DNA from: Mycobacterium sp. IS-1496
Lineage (GTDB): Bacteria > Actinomycetota > Actinomycetes > Mycobacteriales > Mycobacteriaceae
Direction: 5' to 3'
Assembly: GCF_001499995.1 (NCBI RefSeq)
Contig: NZ_LQIU01000034.1
Coordinates: forward strand, 157,082-221,081
Length of the DNA stretch: 64,000 nucleotides
In this document: piece after piece, positions 7,604 through 15,447 of the stretch
Layout: the number at the start of each line of letters is the position of its first letter
Position numbering within the stretch: position 1 is the first letter of the stretch
Notes under the pieces: model-generated
Database searches by the model: none
Told to the model about the DNA's origin: nothing
What the model saw: the letters and a program-made list of their open reading frames with translations, nothing else
Made by a program: the position numbers and the translations under genes

Positions 7604-8308
7604 ATGAAGAAGTACTACAGCCATACGCTGCTGTATCTCCACGAGACGATCGCACTGGGTTCGGGGCGACGTGAACAGTTTCTCGAGGTGTTCGACGCTG
7701 TCTACCACCCGATGATGGCCGACCTCGGGGCGCGGTTGTTCGCGATCTGGGAGGCCACGCCCTACAACGGGCACTGGCCGCAGGTTACGGTCATCTGGGA
7801 GATCGACGCATTCGCCGACTATGCCCGCATCGGCAAGGCGCAACGGGCGGGCGGGAGCCATGCCGACGCCGCCGCCACATGGTCGCGATACCTGTCCGGG
7901 ACCGGTGCCTCGGGGGAGGGTCGGATCATGTACGCCGGCCGCAGCAACCGCACGCTCGCCGAACTCCGCGAGGCGAATGTCGGTGCGGGACTGGTGATCC
8001 AGGAGATCATGCAGACCAAACCCGGCCGCCAGGACGATTACATCCGTGAGCTGGAACGCCTCTACGTGCCGTGGTCGGAGCGCACCGGTAAGCGCTGGCT
8101 CGGATCGTTCATCACCACGTTCCGGTTCAACGAGGTCATCCACTACTGGGCGCTCGACGGGGACTGGGACTGCTTCGAGAACCACTATCCGTCGTGGAAG
8201 GACAGCCCGCCCGCCGAGATCGTCACCTGGATGAGCGTCGCCCCGGCGCTGCGCGACGGCTGGGAGGACTCGATCCTGCAAGCGCTACCGCCGTCCCCGC
8301 TGCAGTGA
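7604..8308 (+). CDS. Unrecognised protein, possible dimeric alpha/beta-barrel
   Basis: A 234-residue protein starting M-K-K-Y-Y-S-H-T-L-L-Y-L-H-E-T-I. I do not recognise a named family. It seems to have two similar halves, each with an E-(x)n-Y/F strand-helix pattern: R-R-E-Q-F-L-E-V-F-D and G-R-Q-D-D-Y-I-R-E-L-E. Each is followed by a Trp-rich strand (V-T-V-I-W-E-I-D and V-I-H-Y-W-A-L-D-G-D-W-D), a layout typical of NIPSNAP-like or other ferredoxin-fold stress-barrel proteins. No signal peptide or membrane segment is seen. It is the first gene of a tightly packed operon with a P450, ADH, aldolase, SDR and monooxygenase, under the operator at 7534-7562. A role with a hydrophobic substrate or heme partner is conceivable. 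Confidence 0.75.
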   Translation: MKKYYSHTLLYLHETIALGSGRREQFLEVFDAVYHPMMADLGARLFAIWEATPYNGHWPQVTVIWEIDAFADYARIGKAQRAGGSHADAAATWSRYLSGTGASGEGRIMYAGRSNRTLAELREANVGAGLVIQEIMQTKPGRQDDYIRELERLYVPWSERTGKRWLGSFITTFRFNEVIHYWALDGDWDCFENHYPSWKDSPPAEIVTWMSVAPALRDGWEDSILQALPPSPLQ

Positions 8309-8331
8309 ACGCCGGCTGGAGGACACCAGTG

Positions 8332-9561
8332 ATGCACCAGTTCTCGTACGATCCGTTCGATGCTGCCGTGATGGCCGACCCTCTGCCGTTCTATCGCACA
8401 CTGCGCGACGAGCACCCGCTCTACTACGTCGAGAAGTGGGACACCTACGCGCTCTCGCGGTTCGAGGACATCTGGCGGGTTCTCGAGGTCAACGACGGGA
8501 CGTTCGTCGCGTCGGAGGGCACCCTGCCGTCGACCGCGGTGCTGGCCACCCACAACACGGGGCCGGTGCCGGATCCGCCCCTGTCGCCCATGCCGTTCCA
8601 CGCCAACTTCGACGCCCCGGTCTACACCGACGTGCGGCGGTGCACCTCGGGCCAGTTCCGTCCCAGGTCGGTGAGCCGGCTGGCCGACCGGATCCGCGAG
8701 TTGGCCAACGAGCGGCTCGACGAACTGCTACCGCGGGGGCGGTTCGACCTCACCCAGGACTACGGCGGGATCGTCGCCGCATCCATGGTCTGCGAATTGA
8801 TCGGACTGCCAACCGAACTCGCCGCCGACGTGCTGGCCACCGTCAACGCAGGCAGCCTGGCCCAGCCCGGCAGCGGCGTCGAGGTCGCCAACGCCAGGCC
8901 CGGCTATCTCGAGTACCTGACCCCGCTCGTCGAGCGCAGGCGTGCCGACCGCTCCGGTGACGACATGCCGATCGTCGACTCGCTGCTCGACTACCACAAA
9001 CCCGACGGCACCCCGCTGACCGACATGGAGGCCGCGGTGCAGATGCTCGGGGTCTTCATCGGCGGAACCGAGACCGTACCGAAGATCGTCGCGCACGGGC
9101 TGTGGGAACTCGGGCGGCGCCCCGACCAACTGGCACAGGTGCGCGCCGATCCGGCGGCCCACGTGCCGGTGGCGCGCGAGGAGATGATCCGGTACTGCGC
9201 ACCCGCGCAGTGGTTCGCGCGCACGCTGCGTAAGCCGTTCACGATCCACGACACCACGATCGAACCCGGCCAGCGCATCATCACCCTGCTGGCGTCGGCC
9301 AACCGCGACGAGCGGGAGTACCCGGACCCCGACGAATTCGTGTGGAACCGGCGGATCGACCGTCTGCTGGCTTTCGGACGCGGGCAGCATTTCTGCCTCG
9401 GGGTGCACCTGGCGCGTCTGGAGATCGGCATCATGGTGACCGAATGGCTCAGGCGGGTCGCCGATTTCGCGGTCGACACCGAAAACGCCGCGCGGCCCCC
9501 GTCGAGCTTTCAGTGGGGTTGGAACAGTCTCCCCGTCGAGGTTCAGGCGGGGGGCGTCTGA
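8332..9561 (+). CDS. Cytochrome P450 (copy 2)
   Basis: A 409-residue P450. The heme loop is F-G-R-G-Q-H-F-C-L-G with the thiolate ligand at Cys355. The I-helix reads I-G-G-T-E-T-V-P-K, where the usual A/G-G-x-D/E-T core is kept, and the K-helix is E-E-M-I-R-Y. The start ATG 8332 follows GGAGG; GTG 8329 in frame is an alternative, giving one more residue. It is not closely similar to copy 1 outside the motifs, so the two probably act on different positions or intermediates. It lies 23 bp after the 7604 gene and one base before the ADH gene, in the same operon. No ferredoxin gene is adjacent; the one at 5272 may serve it. Confidence 0.94.
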   Translation: MHQFSYDPFDAAVMADPLPFYRTLRDEHPLYYVEKWDTYALSRFEDIWRVLEVNDGTFVASEGTLPSTAVLATHNTGPVPDPPLSPMPFHANFDAPVYTDVRRCTSGQFRPRSVSRLADRIRELANERLDELLPRGRFDLTQDYGGIVAASMVCELIGLPTELAADVLATVNAGSLAQPGSGVEVANARPGYLEYLTPLVERRRADRSGDDMPIVDSLLDYHKPDGTPLTDMEAAVQMLGVFIGGTETVPKIVAHGLWELGRRPDQLAQVRADPAAHVPVAREEMIRYCAPAQWFARTLRKPFTIHDTTIEPGQRIITLLASANRDEREYPDPDEFVWNRRIDRLLAFGRGQHFCLGVHLARLEIGIMVTEWLRRVADFAVDTENAARPPSSFQWGWNSLPVEVQAGGV

Positions 9562-9562
9562 C

Positions 9563-10531
9563 ATGTGGGCGTATCGACTGGTTGCGCCGTACACCTTCGA
9601 GAGGCTGGATCTGCCCGCACCGGCCGCGGAAGGCCTCGGCGACGGACAGGTGCTCCTGCGGTTCCTGTGCGCCGGCATCTGCGGTAGCGACCTGCCCGGC
9701 TTCCGCGGCGCCAAGGGACGGCTGCCGGGCGACACCGGAATGAGCGCCGCGGAGATGAACGGCTTCCCGATCCACGAGGTCGTCGGAGAGGTGACGGGGA
9801 GCAGGCACCCCGCACACCACCGGGGTGACCTTGTGGTCGGGTGGGCGTCGGGGTTCGACGGCCTGATGGAGTTCGTCGTGGCCGACGGCGACGGACTCGC
9901 CGCGTACGACCCCGCGCTGCCGCCGCATCACGCCGTCGCGCTGCAACCGCTGGCCTGCGTGCTCTACGCGGTCGAACAACTTCCCGACCTGCGCGGCAGG
10001 CACGTCGCGGTGATCGGCCAGGGGTCGATCGGGCTGCTGTTCTCCTATCTGGCGAAAGCTCGAGGTGCCGAACGCGTCACGGGTGTCGACCCGGTCGATC
10101 GCGCCGCGGTGGGGCCCGCGTTCGGTGTCGACACCGTCGTCCGCGCGACCAGTGACCGCTGGGTCGGCCACCTCGACGCCGCGGACAGGCCCGATGTGGT
10201 GATCGAAGCCGTCGGCCATCAGGTGGCCACCCTCAACCACGCGATCGAGGCGGTCGCCTTCGGCGGGACCGTGTTCTATTTCGGTGTCGCCGACGACGAC
10301 GCCTACCCGATCAGTATGCGAATGATGCTGCGCAACAACCTCACGCTGAAATCCGGTGTGACGCTGGAACGGCGCCGGATGCTCACCGCGGCAGGCGACT
10401 TCGTCCGCGAGCATCCCGACCTGCTGCCCACCTACGTCACCCACACCTTCGGGGTCGACGACGTCCAGGCCGCCTTCGAACTGGCCTGCCGACCGACCCC
10501 CGACCGGGTCAAGATCGCGATCACCGGATGA
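9563..10531 (+). CDS. Zinc-binding medium-chain alcohol dehydrogenase
   Basis: A 322-residue medium-chain dehydrogenase. The catalytic zinc region shows Cys in C-A-G-I-C-G-S-D and the His-Glu pair in F-P-I-H-E-V-V-G-E. The loop of four cysteines for a structural zinc is absent. The Rossmann nucleotide motif is V-I-G-Q-G-S-I-G-L-L, followed by an acidic residue (G-V-D) that favours NAD. It would oxidise an alcohol, such as a P450 product, to a ketone or aldehyde. Its start is one base after the P450 stop, and its stop overlaps the aldolase start (ATGA at 10528). The protein is slightly short for the family because of the missing structural-zinc lobe. Confidence 0.88.
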   Translation: MWAYRLVAPYTFERLDLPAPAAEGLGDGQVLLRFLCAGICGSDLPGFRGAKGRLPGDTGMSAAEMNGFPIHEVVGEVTGSRHPAHHRGDLVVGWASGFDGLMEFVVADGDGLAAYDPALPPHHAVALQPLACVLYAVEQLPDLRGRHVAVIGQGSIGLLFSYLAKARGAERVTGVDPVDRAAVGPAFGVDTVVRATSDRWVGHLDAADRPDVVIEAVGHQVATLNHAIEAVAFGGTVFYFGVADDDAYPISMRMMLRNNLTLKSGVTLERRRMLTAAGDFVREHPDLLPTYVTHTFGVDDVQAAFELACRPTPDRVKIAITG

Positions 10532-11319
10532 ACCCCCGCGGCAGACTGCGGGACGCCCTCGACGAGAAGGCGCCCGTGTTCGGCGGCTGGGTCGTCGGCC
10601 CGACCGCGACCGGACCCGAAGCGTTCGCCGCCGCCGGCTATGACTACCTCGGGATCGACTGCCAGCACGGCTATCTCGGCGACGCCGGCGCCGCGGCGAT
10701 GCTGCGCGGGCTCGAGCACCTGCCGATCGCCACCGTCGTGCGGCTGCCCACCGCCGACGCCGCACCGATCGGACGGGTACTGGACGCCGGTGCCGACGCG
10801 GTCGTCATCGCCATGGTGGAGTCGGCGGACGAGGCGGCGGCCGCGGTCGCCGCCACCCGCTACCCGCCGTCGGGGGTCCGCAGTTACGGGCCACTGCGCC
10901 CCAGCCTCGGCCACAACACGGCCGACCTCCAGAACAGGGCGGACGTGTTCGCGATGATCGAGACCACGCAGGGGCTCTCGGCCGTGGGCGACATCTGTGC
11001 GGTGCCCGGCTTGGGCGGCCTGTACGTCGGGCCGGCCGATCTGGCCATCTCGATGGGCTACGGGCCGACATCGGCGTGGCGCGAGCCGGAGGTGCGGAAT
11101 GCGATGACGCACATCGCCGCCGCCGCGGCCGCCGCAGGCGTCGTCCCCGGTGTGCACGCGGGCAGCGGCGCGGTCGGAAAGGACGCGGTCGATATGGGAT
11201 TTCGGATGATCACGCTCGCCTCGGAATCGCAGGCGCTGCGGCGCGGCGCCGCGGCGCACCTCGCGGAGGCGAGGTCCACCGCACCGCAGGCTTCCCCGAC
11301 GAGCGGGGGCTACCAGTGA
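10528..11319 (+). CDS. HpcH/HpaI family aldolase
   Basis: A 263-residue class II pyruvate-aldolase-like TIM barrel. Recognisable blocks are Y-D-Y-L-G-I-D-C-Q-H-G, V-R-L-P-T-A-D, the metal-binding Glu in F-A-M-I-E-T-T-Q-G-L and the metal-binding Asp in Y-V-G-P-A-D-L-A-I-S. Family members cleave 2-oxo-4-hydroxy acids to pyruvate and an aldehyde. Here the enzyme could cut an intermediate after ring opening. It overlaps the ADH by ATGA and the SDR by GTGA, so it is translationally coupled on both sides. The substrate cannot be read from the sequence. Confidence 0.88.
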   Translation: MNPRGRLRDALDEKAPVFGGWVVGPTATGPEAFAAAGYDYLGIDCQHGYLGDAGAAAMLRGLEHLPIATVVRLPTADAAPIGRVLDAGADAVVIAMVESADEAAAAVAATRYPPSGVRSYGPLRPSLGHNTADLQNRADVFAMIETTQGLSAVGDICAVPGLGGLYVGPADLAISMGYGPTSAWREPEVRNAMTHIAAAAAAAGVVPGVHAGSGAVGKDAVDMGFRMITLASESQALRRGAAAHLAEARSTAPQASPTSGGYQ

Positions 11320-12038
11320 CCCGGGTGGCCCTGGTGACGGGCGCCGCGCGCGGGCAGGGCGCGGCGATCGTGGCCCGCCTCCACGCCGACGGCTTCCGCG
11401 TGGCCGCCTGCGACGTCCGCGTCGACGAACTGCGTTCGGCTGTCGCGGATCTCGGCGACGACGTGCTCGCGCTCGAACTCGACGTCACCTCGCCGCAGCA
11501 GTGGTCGGCCGCCGTGGCCGCCACCGTCGATCGGTTCGGCGCACTCACCGCGCTGGTGAACAACGCCGGCGTCCTGCACCGCGCGGCGATCGCCGACGAG
11601 ACCCCGGCCGGCTTCGAGAACAGTTGGCGGGTCAACTGCCTCGGCCCGTTCCTCGGCATCCAGGCGGCGGTGGAGCATCTGAAGGCCGCCGACGGCGCCG
11701 CGATCGTCAACACGTGCAGCACGGGGGCGATGCGGCCGTTCCCGCACCACGCCGCGTACGGCTCCTCGAAATGGGCGCTGCGCGGGCTCACCCAGATCGT
11801 CGCCGCCGAACTCGCGCCCTCCGGCATCCGGGTCAACGCCGTGTTCCCCGGACCGGTCGAGACGCCGATGCTCGACCAGGTCACCCAGACCCGCCTGGCG
11901 GCCAGGGCGGTACTCGGCCGAATCGGCAGACCGGTCGAGATCGCCGATGCCGTCGCGTTCCTGGTCTCGGACCAGGCCTCGTTCATCACCGGATCCGAAC
12001 TCGTCGTCGACGGCGGCCAGACCCTGCAGATCGGATGA
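11316..12038 (+). CDS. Short-chain dehydrogenase/reductase (SDR)
   Basis: A 240-residue classical SDR. The nucleotide-binding motif is T-G-A-A-R-G-Q-G, the stabilising motif N-N-A-G, and the active site combines a Ser in N-T-C-S-T-G with Y-G-S-S-K (YxxxK). The C-terminus V-V-D-G-G-Q-T-L is typical of the FabG-like group. It would oxidise or reduce a hydroxyl/keto group. The start is GTG 11316, overlapping the aldolase stop, and the stop overlaps the monooxygenase start by ATGA. With the ADH in the same operon the pathway has at least two alcohol oxidation steps or two isomer-specific enzymes. Confidence 0.9.
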   Translation: MTRVALVTGAARGQGAAIVARLHADGFRVAACDVRVDELRSAVADLGDDVLALELDVTSPQQWSAAVAATVDRFGALTALVNNAGVLHRAAIADETPAGFENSWRVNCLGPFLGIQAAVEHLKAADGAAIVNTCSTGAMRPFPHHAAYGSSKWALRGLTQIVAAELAPSGIRVNAVFPGPVETPMLDQVTQTRLAARAVLGRIGRPVEIADAVAFLVSDQASFITGSELVVDGGQTLQIG

Positions 12039-13549
12039 GTGCATTGGCGAAATCGTTGTCCGTGGGCATCATCGGGGCAGGCCCGGGCGGGCTCGCACTC
12101 GGGATCTTCCTCAAGAAGGCGGGTTTCGACGACTTCACGATCTTCGACCGCGAGGACGGCGTCGGCGGCACCTGGCGCATCAACACCTATCCGGGCCTGG
12201 CGTGCGACGTCAAGTCTCACCTGTACTCGTACTCCTTCGACCTCAACGCCAACTGGTCGCGGCTGTGGTCGGCGCAACCGGAGATCCTCGAGTACTTCGA
12301 GACCTGCGCCCGCCGCCACGAACTGGGGCCGCACCTGGAACTGCGGACCGAGATCGTCTCCGCCGGGTGGGATCCCGCGTCGAGGACGTGGGAACTGCAC
12401 ACCGCCGACGGGCGGCAGTACCGCTTCGATGTGATGGTCTCCGCGGTGGGCATGTTCACCCGGCCGGTGATGCCGGACCTGGTGGAGGAGGAACCGTTCA
12501 CCGGCGTGGTGATGCACACCGCCCGGTGGGACCATTCGGTGGATCTGGCTGGGGTTCGGGTGGCCGTGCTCGGCACCGGTTCCACCGCCGCGCAGCTGAT
12601 TCCCGAAGTCGCCAAGGTCGCCGCCAAGGTGTACTCGGTGCAGCGGTCGCCGACCTGGATCCTGCCCAAACCCGACCGCCCGTACACCGACCGCGAGAAA
12701 TGGCTCTTCGCCCATGTCCCGTTCGCCAAGCGGGTGTACCGGACGAGGCTGTGGTTGCGCAGCGAGCGCAACATCTCCGTGATCGAGAACGGCAGCGACA
12801 AGACGCAGGAGTTCACGGGCATCGCCACCCGCGTCCTCGAGGCGACCGTGCCGGACGAGGAGTTGCGGCGCAAGCTGACCCCCACACACCCGTTGGGCTG
12901 CAAGCGGTTGGTGTTCGCCACCGATTACCTCGAGGCGCTGACCCGACCGAACGTCGAGGTGGTGTCCAGCGCGGCCCGGGCGCTGCGACAACGGTCTCTG
13001 GTGACCGAGGACGGCACCGAACTCGACGTCGACGTGGTGCTATGCGCCACCGGCTACGCCGCGGCCGACTACCTGGGCCAGATCGAGATCACCGGCGAGG
13101 ACGGGACACTGCGCGACACGTGGCGGGACGGCGCCTACGCGTATCTGGGGATGGCGGTGCCGGGCTTCCCGAACTTCTTCATGCTCTACGGGCCCAACAC
13201 GAACGTCGGGTCCAACAGCGTCATCTTCATCCTCGAGGCCCAGGCCCGCTACATCGTGCGCGCGCTCGAACACATGCGCCGCCGCCGGCGGTCGTATCTC
13301 GCCGTGCGGCCCCGGACGATGGTCGAGTTCATCGACAAGATCGACTCTTGGATGGTGGGCACCGTGTGGACGACGCGGTGCAGCAACTACTTCCGTGCCG
13401 CCAACGGACGTGTGGTCACCCAGTGGCCACGCAGCGCCCGCGCGTTCTGGACGATGACACGGCGGTTCCGCCCCGGCGACTACACCTTCGACCCACCCGC
13501 ACACGTCCCGGCCATCGCCGTGCGGACGCACACGATGGCAGACCGATGA
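12035..13549 (+). CDS. Flavin monooxygenase, Baeyer-Villiger type
   Basis: A 504-residue class B flavoprotein monooxygenase. The FAD motif is G-I-I-G-A-G-P-G-G-L, then G-V-G-G-T-W-R-I-N-T-Y-P-G, typical of cyclohexanone-monooxygenase relatives. The family fingerprint F-x-G-x-x-x-H-T-x-x-W is present as F-T-G-V-V-M-H-T-A-R-W-D. The second Rossmann motif is V-L-G-T-G-S-T-A-A-Q. Such enzymes use NADPH and oxygen to insert oxygen next to a ketone, making an ester or lactone. Its partner enzymes (ADH and SDR before, esterase and lactonase after) fit that chemistry. The start ATG 12035 overlaps the SDR stop. Confidence 0.92.
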   Translation: MSALAKSLSVGIIGAGPGGLALGIFLKKAGFDDFTIFDREDGVGGTWRINTYPGLACDVKSHLYSYSFDLNANWSRLWSAQPEILEYFETCARRHELGPHLELRTEIVSAGWDPASRTWELHTADGRQYRFDVMVSAVGMFTRPVMPDLVEEEPFTGVVMHTARWDHSVDLAGVRVAVLGTGSTAAQLIPEVAKVAAKVYSVQRSPTWILPKPDRPYTDREKWLFAHVPFAKRVYRTRLWLRSERNISVIENGSDKTQEFTGIATRVLEATVPDEELRRKLTPTHPLGCKRLVFATDYLEALTRPNVEVVSSAARALRQRSLVTEDGTELDVDVVLCATGYAAADYLGQIEITGEDGTLRDTWRDGAYAYLGMAVPGFPNFFMLYGPNTNVGSNSVIFILEAQARYIVRALEHMRRRRRSYLAVRPRTMVEFIDKIDSWMVGTVWTTRCSNYFRAANGRVVTQWPRSARAFWTMTRRFRPGDYTFDPPAHVPAIAVRTHTMADR

Positions 13550-13974
13550 CCGACCACCCGAGGAGCACACCACCGATGACCACCACCGCCAGCGCCCACA
13601 CCTCACGCCGCATCCAGGGCGTCATGGGGTTTCTCATGCTGATCGTCGGCATCGTCGGCACGGTGTCACCCCAACGCCTGAGCAACACGTCCGCCCCGCG
13701 GAAGGGCGACCGCGCGGGCGCCGCCGAGCGCAACCACCTGACCCAGATGTACGCCATGCGGGAAGCAGCACTGGGCGCGATCCTGCTCAGCGGTGGGGGC
13801 GCCAAGCCGGCGCTGGCGGCCACGGTCGGCCTCACCGCGGTCGAGGTGATCACCGGTCTGGGTTCGCCCGCCCTGGACCGCCGATCCCGGATCACCACCG
13901 CGGTCACCGCGTCGACGTTCGGTGCGGCCGCGGCGTACGCGCTGTCCGGCGCGGGCCGGGGCGGCTCACGCTGA
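13546..13974 (+). CDS. Small membrane protein of the monooxygenase operon
   Basis: A 142-residue protein if translation starts at ATG 13546, which overlaps the monooxygenase stop as ATGA. ATG 13576, behind GAGGAG, would give 132 residues. Three or four hydrophobic segments are visible: V-M-G-F-L-M-L-I-V-G-I-V-G-T-V, then A-L-G-A-I-L-L-S-G, T-V-G-L-T-A-V-E-V-I-T-G-L, and a final A-A-A-Y-A-L-S-G. Between them is a polar R-K-G-D-R-A-G-A-A-E-R-N-H-L-T-Q-M-Y-A-M-R-E segment. It may belong to a DUF4267-like family, but I am not sure. Co-translation with the pathway genes suggests a link with substrate entry or membrane placement of the enzymes; that is speculation. Confidence 0.7.
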   Translation: MTDHPRSTPPMTTTASAHTSRRIQGVMGFLMLIVGIVGTVSPQRLSNTSAPRKGDRAGAAERNHLTQMYAMREAALGAILLSGGGAKPALAATVGLTAVEVITGLGSPALDRRSRITTAVTASTFGAAAAYALSGAGRGGSR

Positions 13975-13975
13975 C

Positions 13976-14908
13976 ATGACGGCCCTCGAGGCCGCGGCCC
14001 GCCTCGACCCCGCGCTGCGGCGGTTCGCCGCCGCGCGCACCGACCTGTCACCGGAGATGCTGCCCGCCGTGCGGCAGTCCCTCGACAGCCGGCGCGCCGA
14101 AGCGGCGGCAGCACTCGACACGACCGGTGTCGACATCAGCGGGGCGACAGCACGATTCGGGCGGGCGTCGGTCGGGGTCAGGATTTACCGCGGCGGGCCG
14201 TCCCCGGCGCCCGCGGTGGTGTACTGCCACTCCGGCGCGTTCGTGCTGGGCAATCTCGACACCGACCATCGGCAGTGCGTCGAGTTCGCGCGGCGCGCGG
14301 AGTGCACCGTGATCTCGGTCGACTACCGGCTAGCACCCGAATATCGGCATCCCGCCGCCTTCGACGACGTGCTGACGGCGCTGCGCTGGGTGGCCACCGA
14401 AGCCATCGGGCTGCAGGTGGATCCGTTACGGATCGCCGTCGCCGGCAGCAGCGCCGGGGGAGCGCTGGCCGCGCTGCTGGCGCAGGCTTCGGCGGCGGGC
14501 GCCGCGCCGCCCGTGGTGTTCCAGCTGCTGCACCAGCCGGTGCTCGACGACCGTCCCACGGCGTCGCGGCGGGAGTTCGCCACCACCCCGGGGTTCGACG
14601 GTCCCGCGGTCGAGCAGATGTGGCGGCACTACGTCCCAGTCGGCGCGGATCCCGCGACGGTGGCACCCGCCCGCAGATTCGACCTCACCGGGTTGGCGTC
14701 GGCCTTCATCAGCTGCTCGGAACTCGACCCGCTACGCGACGAAGCGCTGGACTACGCGCAGCGACTGCTCGGCGCCGGCGTGGCGACCGAGCTGCACGTG
14801 TCCGCAGGCACTTGCCACGGTTTCGACTCGCTGCTGCCGGACTGGGAGCTCAGCCGACAGTTGTTCGCGCTCCAGGGGGCGGCCCTGCGGCGGGCGCTGC
14901 ACCGCTGA
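13976..14908 (+). CDS. Alpha/beta hydrolase, HSL-like esterase
   Basis: A 310-residue esterase of the hormone-sensitive-lipase type. The nucleophile elbow is G-S-S-A-G-G, and the oxyanion-hole block V-Y-C-H-S-G-A-F stands where HGGG is usual. The acid is in S-E-L-D-P-L-R-D-E and the catalytic His in C-H-G-F-D. It would hydrolyse esters or lactones made by the monooxygenase. It is the last gene of the 7604-14908 operon, one base after the preceding stop. Its 3' end overlaps the convergent SRPBCC gene by 59 bp, which is unusual for two functional genes. Confidence 0.9.
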   Translation: MTALEAAARLDPALRRFAAARTDLSPEMLPAVRQSLDSRRAEAAAALDTTGVDISGATARFGRASVGVRIYRGGPSPAPAVVYCHSGAFVLGNLDTDHRQCVEFARRAECTVISVDYRLAPEYRHPAAFDDVLTALRWVATEAIGLQVDPLRIAVAGSSAGGALAALLAQASAAGAAPPVVFQLLHQPVLDDRPTASRREFATTPGFDGPAVEQMWRHYVPVGADPATVAPARRFDLTGLASAFISCSELDPLRDEALDYAQRLLGAGVATELHVSAGTCHGFDSLLPDWELSRQLFALQGAALRRALHR

Positions 14909-15365
14909 GTTCCCGCGCGACCGCGGCGTGGTACCGATCGATGTTGGCGGGGTTGACGATACGGAAGAACCCGTCGGGCATCGGGGCGTCCTTCGGCGCC
15001 TCGATCGTCATCGTCCGGCGGAACAGCGTGACGTCCACACCGGGGCGGGAGAACTGGTACTCGACGGTGATCCGGCCGTCCATCCCGCCGTTGCCGTCGC
15101 GGTCGTGGCCGAGGCGCCCCACCGAGGTGAACACCCATTGGCGCGGGCGGACGGCCATGGCGAGCTGCCAGGTGAAGATCCGGTCGCTGTCGGGTCCGCC
15201 CTCCTCCCACGTGTCGCCGACCTGAAGGGGGAGGTTCTCGAGCCGGCCGACGTAGCTGCTGCCGGGGTAGGTCTTGGTCCAGTTCGCGGGGTTGGTGACG
15301 AAGTCGTAGATCACCTCGGGCGCATGGCTGTACGCGGTGTCCGAACTGGTGGTGACGATGCCCAA
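14850..15365 (-). CDS. SRPBCC (START-like) domain protein
   Basis: A 171-residue protein with a START/Bet v 1-like fold pattern: an early S-H-A-P-E-V-I-Y-D-F-V-T-N-P-A-N-W motif, then W-E-E-G-G-P-D-S-D-R-I-F-T-W and a C-terminal amphipathic helix. Such domains bind a hydrophobic ligand in a deep cavity, as cyclases or transporters. The start chosen is TTG 15365 because GGGAGG lies seven bases upstream; GTG 15392 in frame would add nine residues. The operator at 15413-15441 is shared with the divergent acyl-CoA dehydrogenase. The stop lies 59 bases inside the convergent hydrolase gene. Confidence 0.78.
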   Translation of the reverse strand: MGIVTTSSDTAYSHAPEVIYDFVTNPANWTKTYPGSSYVGRLENLPLQVGDTWEEGGPDSDRIFTWQLAMAVRPRQWVFTSVGRLGHDRDGNGGMDGRITVEYQFSRPGVDVTLFRRTMTIEAPKDAPMPDGFFRIVNPANIDRYHAAVARELSGAAPAAGPPPGARTTVG

Positions 15366-15412
15366 CGGCCTGCCTCCCTGTGCGGCGCCCACACCGGCGC
15401 GGTGGGATCACC

Positions 15413-15441
15413 TTTACAGATCGACGAGCGAATGTCACGCT
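15413..15441 (+). promoter_or_regulatory. Operator/promoter, regional motif: TTTACA-N14-TGTCACGCT
   Basis: TTTACA at 15413-15418 and TGTCACGCT at 15433-15441 lie between the divergent SRPBCC and acyl-CoA dehydrogenase genes. ATG 15448 is six bases after the CACGCT element, so a leaderless message is likely, as at 3968/4004. Confidence 0.72.
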
Positions 15442-15447
15442 TCGGAG

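Noticed and set aside
11210..12991. Long antisense open frame (about 590 codons) opposite the SDR and monooxygenase genes
   Set aside because: High-GC coding DNA gives long shadow frames; the product is Pro/Arg/Gly-rich without any domain, while the plus strand encodes clear enzymes.
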